A stretch of 64,000 nucleotides of DNA from an uncultured Eubacteriales bacterium (GTDB lineage Bacteria > Bacillota > Clostridia > Oscillospirales > Acutalibacteraceae): the NCBI GenBank assembly GCA_949292775.1, contig CASFBL010000003.1, positions 1 through 64,000 on the forward strand, written 5' to 3'. A program made the position numbers and the translations under genes. Shown one piece after another: positions 60,324-64,000 of the stretch (position 1 is its first letter; every line of letters begins with the position of its first letter). A model generated the notes under the pieces. That model made no database searches and was not told the DNA's origin. It was given only the letters and a program-made list of their open reading frames with translations.

Positions 60324-61133
60324 ATGAAACAAGATTTCCAATTCAAATCGAAATATGATGTAAACGATCTTGTCAAGATCATGCAGGTCTTGCGCGGCGA
60401 AAACGGATGCCTGTGGGACAGAGAGCAAACGCACGAATCCATCCGCAAAAACCTCATCGAGGAAACCTATGAGGCAGTGGAAGCGATTGACAAACAGGAC
60501 ACACACCTGTTGTGCGAAGAACTCGGCGATGTGCTCATGCAGGTCGTTTTTCATGCGCAGATTGAGGCGGAAGCAGGCGTATTTGATTTTTCGGATGTTA
60601 CAGACGGCGTTTGCAAAAAACTGATTGAACGCCACCCCCATGTGTTCGGCGACACCGAAGTTGCTAACAGCGACGAAGTGTTGGTCAACTGGGATAAAAT
60701 CAAATCTGCTTCTAAGAACCGCAAGACGGCTACAGACAAAATGCTTTCCATCCCGCGGCAGCTGCCCGCACTGATGCGCGCTTGCAAGGTGCAGGAAAAA
60801 GCCGCCAAGGTCGGCTTTGACTGGCCGGATGCAGAAGGCGCACTGCAAAAGTTTGAAGAGGAGACCGGCGAGCTTCGCACAGCAATGCAACGGCAAGACG
60901 CCGACAACATAGAAGAAGAACTTGGGGATTTGCTTTTTTCGGTGGTTAACGCCGCAAGATTGCTTTCGGTTGAGCCGGAAGAGGCGCTGACAAAATCAAC
61001 GGACAAGTTTTTGAATCGTTTTTCCGTTGTGGAAAAACTTGCCGGTGACCGGGGCGTTTCTATGGAAAACGCATCGCTTCAGGAACTGGACAGGCTTTGG
61101 GACGAAGCCAAAACAATGCTTGAATCCAAATAG
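60324..61133 (+). CDS. mazG: Nucleoside triphosphate pyrophosphohydrolase MazG (YabN-like)
   Basis: Hydrolyses NTPs to NMPs and PPi, guarding against aberrant nucleotides. 269 residues, two MazG repeats. First: [36 protein letters not shown] (ExxE), [19 protein letters not shown] (ExxD). Second: [20 protein letters not shown] and [18 protein letters not shown]. It lacks the extra N-terminal methylase domain found in B. subtilis YabN. It sits between spoVB and the HU gene. Confidence 0.95.
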   Translation: MKQDFQFKSKYDVNDLVKIMQVLRGENGCLWDREQTHESIRKNLIEETYEAVEAIDKQDTHLLCEELGDVLMQVVFHAQIEAEAGVFDFSDVTDGVCKKLIERHPHVFGDTEVANSDEVLVNWDKIKSASKNRKTATDKMLSIPRQLPALMRACKVQEKAAKVGFDWPDAEGALQKFEEETGELRTAMQRQDADNIEEELGDLLFSVVNAARLLSVEPEEALTKSTDKFLNRFSVVEKLAGDRGVSMENASLQELDRLWDEAKTMLESK

Positions 61134-61185
61134 CGGCTTTCGCGGCTATCGGAGATATAACAACCAGAAAACGGAGGAAAACAAA

Positions 61186-61461
61186 ATGAATAAGACAGAA
61201 CTTATCGCAGCAGTTGCAGAGAAAGCTAATCTTTCCAAAAAAGACGCTGAAGCAGCCGTTTCCGCTGTTCTTGATGCGGTTACCGACGAGCTCGTAAAGG
61301 GCGGCAAAGTCCAGCTGATCGGCTTTGGTTCTTTTGAAGTTCGTGAGCGCGCTGCAAAGCAGGGCCGCAACCCCAAGACCGGCGAAGCTATGCAGATCCC
61401 GGCAACCAAGGTTCCCGCTTTCAAAGCAGGCAACGCTCTGAAAAACGCTGTTGCGAAATAA
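61186..61461 (+). CDS. hup: HU-family DNA-binding protein
   Basis: Nucleoid protein of 91 residues. [20 protein letters not shown] at the N terminus and the signature [20 protein letters not shown] on the beta arms, then [20 protein letters not shown] precedes the ATG at 61186; the frame is open much further back, inside mazG, but that is read-through. Codon use is biased to preferred codons as in highly expressed genes (for example the AAG/AAA and GCT/GCA runs). A terminator follows. Confidence 0.97.
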   Translation: MNKTELIAAVAEKANLSKKDAEAAVSAVLDAVTDELVKGGKVQLIGFGSFEVRERAAKQGRNPKTGEAMQIPATKVPAFKAGNALKNAVAK

Positions 61462-61478
61462 ATAGCGCTTACGCCTTA

Positions 61479-61507
61479 ACAGAGGGAAGCAATTCCCTCT
61501 GTTTTTC
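61479..61507 (+). terminator. Intrinsic terminator after hup
   Basis: CAGAGGGAA/TTCCCTCTG stem and TTTTTCTTTT, between hup and hslR. It should lower hslR transcription relative to hup. Confidence 0.85.
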
Positions 61508-61544
61508 TTTTCACACACCGCTGCTTTTTAGGAGACAATACCTT

Positions 61545-61790
61545 ATGCGTTTAGACAAGTTTTTAAAAATATCCCGCATCATCAAGCGCCGTACCGTGGC
61601 AAACGAGATTTGCGACGCTAAGCACGCGACCGTCAACGGTAAAGTGGCACGCGCTTCTTACGATGTCAAAGTCGGCGATGTCATCGAGATTACCTTTGGC
61701 AGCAATTCAAAAAAATACGAAGTGCTCACCGTAACAGAATATGCCACAAAAGAGTCCGCCGCCGCTATGTACCGCGAACTCGACAACTGA
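61545..61790 (+). CDS. S4-domain RNA-binding protein (HslR/YabO-like)
   Basis: 81 residues, nearly all S4 domain: MRLDKFLKISRIIKRRTVAN, the KHATVNGKVARASYDVKVGD core and VIEITFGSNSKKYEVL. The family binds the 50S subunit with stalled nascent tRNA (RqcP/Hsp15 group), acting in ribosome quality control. TAGGAGA precedes the ATG. In Bacillus yabO lies between mazG (yabN) and yabP. Here yabP is about 24 kb away. Confidence 0.93.
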   Translation: MRLDKFLKISRIIKRRTVANEICDAKHATVNGKVARASYDVKVGDVIEITFGSNSKKYEVLTVTEYATKESAAAMYRELDN

Positions 61791-61805
61791 AGAAAACAAA
61801 ACAAA

Positions 61806-61838
61806 CCGCCGCAGGAGACAAGCCCCTGCGGCGTTTTT
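61806..61838 (+). terminator. Intrinsic terminator after hslR
   Basis: CGCCGCAGG/CCTGCGGCG stem followed by T7, directly abutting the stop codon of the converging amidase gene. Confidence 0.92.
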
Positions 61839-62309
61839 TTACAGGCGCACCCCGGCAATATGAACGCCACGCGCGGCAGTGTACACATAGCTGCTTAAAG
61901 GGCGGTTGTCACTGTCGTCTGTATGTGCAGCGAGATGAATCCCCCCGCGCACGGACACCACGAAAAGCGAATGGGCAAAGCCCTCGCCGAAATCCAGCTG
62001 CACAAGATCGCCGGGTTCGAGGGTTTCCACCGGTGCCGGTATGCCGTAGGGCCCGCTGCCGGTGTTGGTCGTCAAAAAGCGGTGCAGATATTGCACACTG
62101 CTCCAAGCGGGCGCACGGTCGTTAAGGTCGTTGTAATACCAACCATATACTTTTTGGTAGTGCATACGCCCGCTGCCCGAAAACAAACACTGGGACACGA
62201 AATTGGTGCAGTCCCCGCCAATCGCGTCAAAATTGTAAAACGCCGGATTTCGGGAGAAAGCCCAGCGGTGGGCATAGGCGACGGCGCGCTCCCGGTTGTA
62301 AAACGGCAT
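61839..62309 (-). CDS. Amidase-domain (NlpC/P60-like) protein
   Basis: A 156-residue protein that is a complete putative amidase domain (PF12671-like). FYNRERAVAYAHRWAFSRNP opens it, the predicted nucleophile Cys is in IGGDCTNFVSQCLFSG, and the catalytic His is in GFAHSLFVVSVRGG. The papain-like fold would cleave peptide or amide bonds, perhaps in peptidoglycan. There is no signal peptide, unlike the secreted members; a spore or cytoplasmic role is possible given the sigG neighbours. It follows the ymxH-like gene by 18 bases. Confidence 0.85.
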   Translation of the reverse strand: MPFYNRERAVAYAHRWAFSRNPAFYNFDAIGGDCTNFVSQCLFSGSGRMHYQKVYGWYYNDLNDRAPAWSSVQYLHRFLTTNTGSGPYGIPAPVETLEPGDLVQLDFGEGFAHSLFVVSVRGGIHLAAHTDDSDNRPLSSYVYTAARGVHIAGVRL

Positions 62310-62327
62310 TCCGCTCCCCCCCTCTTA

Positions 62328-62630
62328 TCAGCCTTGCCGGAACAACGCGTCCAGCGGATTTTTCTTTTTATTGCACGCTTTACATTCACGGGGGCAATCA
62401 AAGTTTACCAAAATGGTATCGTCGCCAATAACCTCGATTTCCTCCCAGCAAATGCGGATATCCTGCTCGCGGGGACCGAGTCCCAGCCATTTTCCTTTGC
62501 CGAATATGATAATGGCGACAAGTCTTCCCGTACAGCTGTCGATTTCCACATCGCAAACACAGCCGAGCCGGCAGCCGTCTTTGAGATTGATCACCTCTTT
62601 TTCACGCAGATCGGTTAAACAGCAATTCAT
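62328..62630 (-). CDS. YlmC/YmxH-family sporulation protein, Cys-rich
   Basis: PRC-barrel-like small protein of 100 residues. The YlmC/YmxH core is clear: LTDLREKEVINLKDGCRLG, GRLVAIIIFG and WEEIEVIGDDTILVNF. It holds ten cysteines (3, 4, 20, 24, 26, 33, 61, 79, 83, 86). The last three form C-x3-C-x2-C in a tail beyond the family's normal end. Its ribosome binding site GGAGGT lies in the 3' arm of the hairpin behind sigG. Role unknown in Bacillus, where ylmC also follows sigG. Confidence 0.87.
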   Translation of the reverse strand: MNCCLTDLREKEVINLKDGCRLGCVCDVEIDSCTGRLVAIIIFGKGKWLGLGPREQDIRICWEEIEVIGDDTILVNFDCPRECKACNKKKNPLDALFRQG

Positions 62631-62636
62631 AAAAAC

Positions 62637-62667
62637 ACCTCCGGTTCATTATATGAGCCGGAGGTTT
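62637..62667 (-). terminator. Hairpin between sigG and the ymxH-like gene, overlapping its ribosome binding site
   Basis: Minus strand: ACCTCCGG, 13 bases that partly pair, CCGGAGGT, then GTTTTT and the ymxH start codon. It looks like a terminator or attenuator, and the GGAGGT in the second arm is the only Shine-Dalgarno for the downstream gene. Confidence 0.75.
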
Positions 62668-62682
62668 GTTTCTTGCTTTGGT

Positions 62683-63450
62683 TTAGCCGCCTTTGATTTT
62701 ACGAATTGCGCCTTTTTCAAGCCTTGACACCTGCGCTTGAGAAATGCCGATTTCCGTAGCCACCTCGGTTTGCGTTTTACCGTCCATAAACCGCAGCGCC
62801 AAAATCTTTTTTTCGCGCGGGGACAAATTTCGAATGGTCTCTTTAATCGTGATTTCGTCGAGCCAATCGCTGTCAGAATCCAGTGAGCCAACTTGGTCCA
62901 TGACATAAATCGTATCGCCGCCGTCAGAATAGACCGGCTCATACAAAGAAACCGGCTCAACGATTGCTTCAAGCGCCACAACCACCTCTGCTACAGGAAG
63001 GTCGAGTGCTTCGGCAATTTCTTCCATAGTCGGGTCCCGGTTGAGCTTTGTCTGGAGCTGTTCTTTTACCTGCATGGCGTGGTAGGCTGTGTCGCGCATA
63101 GAACGGCTGACGCGCAAAGCGTTATTATCGCGCAAATAGCGGCGCACCTCACCGACAATCATCGGCACGGCGTAAGTCGAAAAGCGGACATTTTGAGAAA
63201 TATCAAAATTATCAATCGCTTTCATAAGCCCTATGGTGCCCACCTGAAAAAGGTCGTCTAAATTTTCGCCGCGGTTGACAAAACGCTGGATAACGCTTAA
63301 CACAAGCCGCAAATTTCCGTTGACAAGCTTATCGCGCGCGGTTTTATCGCCGTCATGCATTTTTTTGAGCAGTTCCATTTTTTCGGATTCTTTGAGTACC
63401 TTGAGCTTTGCGGTGTTCACGCCGCAGATTTCGACTTTATTATACTGCAC
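62683..63450 (-). CDS. sigG: RNA polymerase sporulation sigma factor SigG
   Basis: Late forespore sigma factor. 255 residues. The N terminus NKVEICGVNTAKLKVLKESE is the SigG signature. Region 2 has RLVLSVIQRFVNRGENLDDL, FQVGTIGLMKAIDNFD and VRFSTYAVPMIVGEVRRYL. Region 3 has SMRDTAYHAMQVKEQL. Region 4 has IRNLSPREKKILALRFMDGK and the helix-turn-helix TEVATEIGISQAQVSRLEKG. It should drive spoVA and similar genes. GGAAG precedes the ATG. Confidence 0.97.
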   Translation of the reverse strand: MQYNKVEICGVNTAKLKVLKESEKMELLKKMHDGDKTARDKLVNGNLRLVLSVIQRFVNRGENLDDLFQVGTIGLMKAIDNFDISQNVRFSTYAVPMIVGEVRRYLRDNNALRVSRSMRDTAYHAMQVKEQLQTKLNRDPTMEEIAEALDLPVAEVVVALEAIVEPVSLYEPVYSDGGDTIYVMDQVGSLDSDSDWLDEITIKETIRNLSPREKKILALRFMDGKTQTEVATEIGISQAQVSRLEKGAIRKIKGG

Positions 63451-63496
63451 ATAAATCTTCCTTTTCTTTTTTTATGTACAGCAAAAATCCCTATGT

Positions 63497-63531
63497 AAAA
63501 AACCTCTGCTCTTATTATGAGCAGAGGTTTT
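63497..63531 (-). terminator. Intrinsic terminator of the CapA-like gene
   Basis: AACCTCTGCTC/GAGCAGAGGTT stem followed by T6 on the minus strand. Confidence 0.9.
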
Positions 63532-63552
63532 CTTTTTTATAATTGAATTTGT

Positions 63553-64000
63553 TTACAGGTCTAAAAATTCTTCCGGAATCACATCTTTGACAAAGTCCTG
63601 AATATAAGAGACGCTGAAATCAGACTGCTTGATGCGGCTTGCCTGTTTTTTGGCAAGCGCATCGCTGTATTGCGAAAGCGGGTAAGTCTGCACATCGTGT
63701 GCGCCGGAAACATAGTGCGTCACAATCGGCTCAAGCGTAACATCGCTCACCGTGACCGTGCCGGCGGTCTTATCCACCGTGACGGAATAATGGAGCATGC
63801 CGCCTATCACACGCGCCGCCGTGTTTTGCTGGGAAATGAAGTTGCCCAAAGAATAGGCGACCAGCGTCCGGCTGCCGTCGGCGTTGTCAATCCACTCGAC
63901 AGGCTGGAGCACATGGGGGTGGTGCCCGATGATTACATCGGCGCCCCACTCGGCCATTTTAGCCGCCAAATTGCGCTGGTCCTGCGATGGTGTGGTGGTG
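63553..64000 (-). CDS. CapA-family protein (partial, C-terminal part)
   Basis: C-terminal 148 residues of a poly-gamma-glutamate-synthesis CapA-like metallophosphatase-fold protein, running off the right edge. QRNLAAKMAEWGADVIIGHH, then HPHVLQPVEW and LVAYSLGNFISQQ are the closing motifs of the fold. The frame continues upstream past the in-frame TTG at 63969 to the window end with TTTPSQDQ, so the true start lies outside. A beta-rich tail ends at IPEEFLDL. Role in wall or capsule anionic polymer handling is inferred from the family. Confidence 0.88.
   Translation of the reverse strand, partial: TTTPSQDQRNLAAKMAEWGADVIIGHHPHVLQPVEWIDNADGSRTLVAYSLGNFISQQNTAARVIGGMLHYSVTVDKTAGTVTVSDVTLEPIVTHYVSGAHDVQTYPLSQYSDALAKKQASRIKQSDFSVSYIQDFVKDVIPEEFLDL

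Noticed and set aside
61027..61185. 53-residue extension before the HU protein
   Set aside because: It is out-of-frame overlap with the end of mazG; HU proteins start at MNKTELI and the ribosome binding site is directly upstream of 61186.
1..64000. Mobile elements, prophage, CRISPR, rRNA or tRNA genes
   Set aside because: I looked through all intergenic gaps and odd genes; there is no transposase, integrase, repeat-spacer array, cloverleaf or rRNA-like segment.

Overview
The window reads as chromosomal DNA of an endospore-forming, low-to-mid-GC Gram-positive bacterium. The best guess is a gut-type clostridium of the Oscillospirales/Ruminococcaceae kind (inference). Support comes from a PolC-type replicative polymerase, late sporulation genes (sigG, a ymxH-like gene, spoVAC-spoVAD, yabP-yabQ, spoVB), IreB, HemZ, a dockerin-bearing leucine-rich-repeat surface protein and AGGAGG-type ribosome binding sites throughout. 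I see no rRNA, tRNA, CRISPR array, transposase, integrase or phage gene. Genes are dense and mostly ordinary.

Layout. 1-8.2 kb (minus): the long operon pyrH-frr-uppS-cdsA-dxr-rseP-ispG-polC, linking UMP kinase, ribosome recycling, undecaprenyl/CDP-DAG/MEP isoprenoid synthesis and replication. It has a good promoter at 8276-8304. 8.4-20.8 kb is accessory and metabolic: an N-acetylhexosamine kinase, an HD hydrolase, a condensation-type acyltransferase overlapping a membrane protein, a GPH sugar symporter, a zinc-ribbon/PASTA protein with a degenerate kinase domain, a YczE-type membrane protein, mnmA, nadA and an O-antigen-ligase-like protein. 20.8-31.9 kb: a MATE exporter with an APH-like kinase, iscU-iscS, a short metH behind an Rrf2 regulator, pyrimidine nucleoside phosphorylase, then hom-lysC.

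32-50.4 kb: an AI-2E-family permease overlapping a CpsB/YwqE-type phosphatase, a small zinc-ribbon protein, hpf, a fumarase alpha subunit without its beta partner, the sporulation and division block yabP-yabQ-divIC-yabR headed by a GDPD gene, a HAD hydrolase, an LRR-dockerin protein, ireB with an unknown small gene, a lone ABC ATPase, spoVAC-spoVAD plus a 60-residue membrane protein where spoVAE is expected, hflX, a serine hydrolase, and FlaA1/EpsC-type dehydratase-ilvE. 50.6-61.8 kb (plus): recJ-rel-dtd-MBL hydrolase-hemZ-kinase, then spoVB-mazG-hup-hslR. 61.8-64 kb (minus): an amidase-domain protein, the ymxH-like gene, sigG and a partial CapA-like gene.

Points of most interest: the PASTA protein has lost four kinase signature residues; the Bacillus-type yabM-N-O-P-Q-divIC-R cluster is split into two blocks about 20 kb apart on opposite strands; the spoVA locus ends in an unrecognised small membrane protein; the ymxH ribosome binding site is buried in a terminator-like hairpin; and the acyltransferase/membrane-protein pair has no function I can name.
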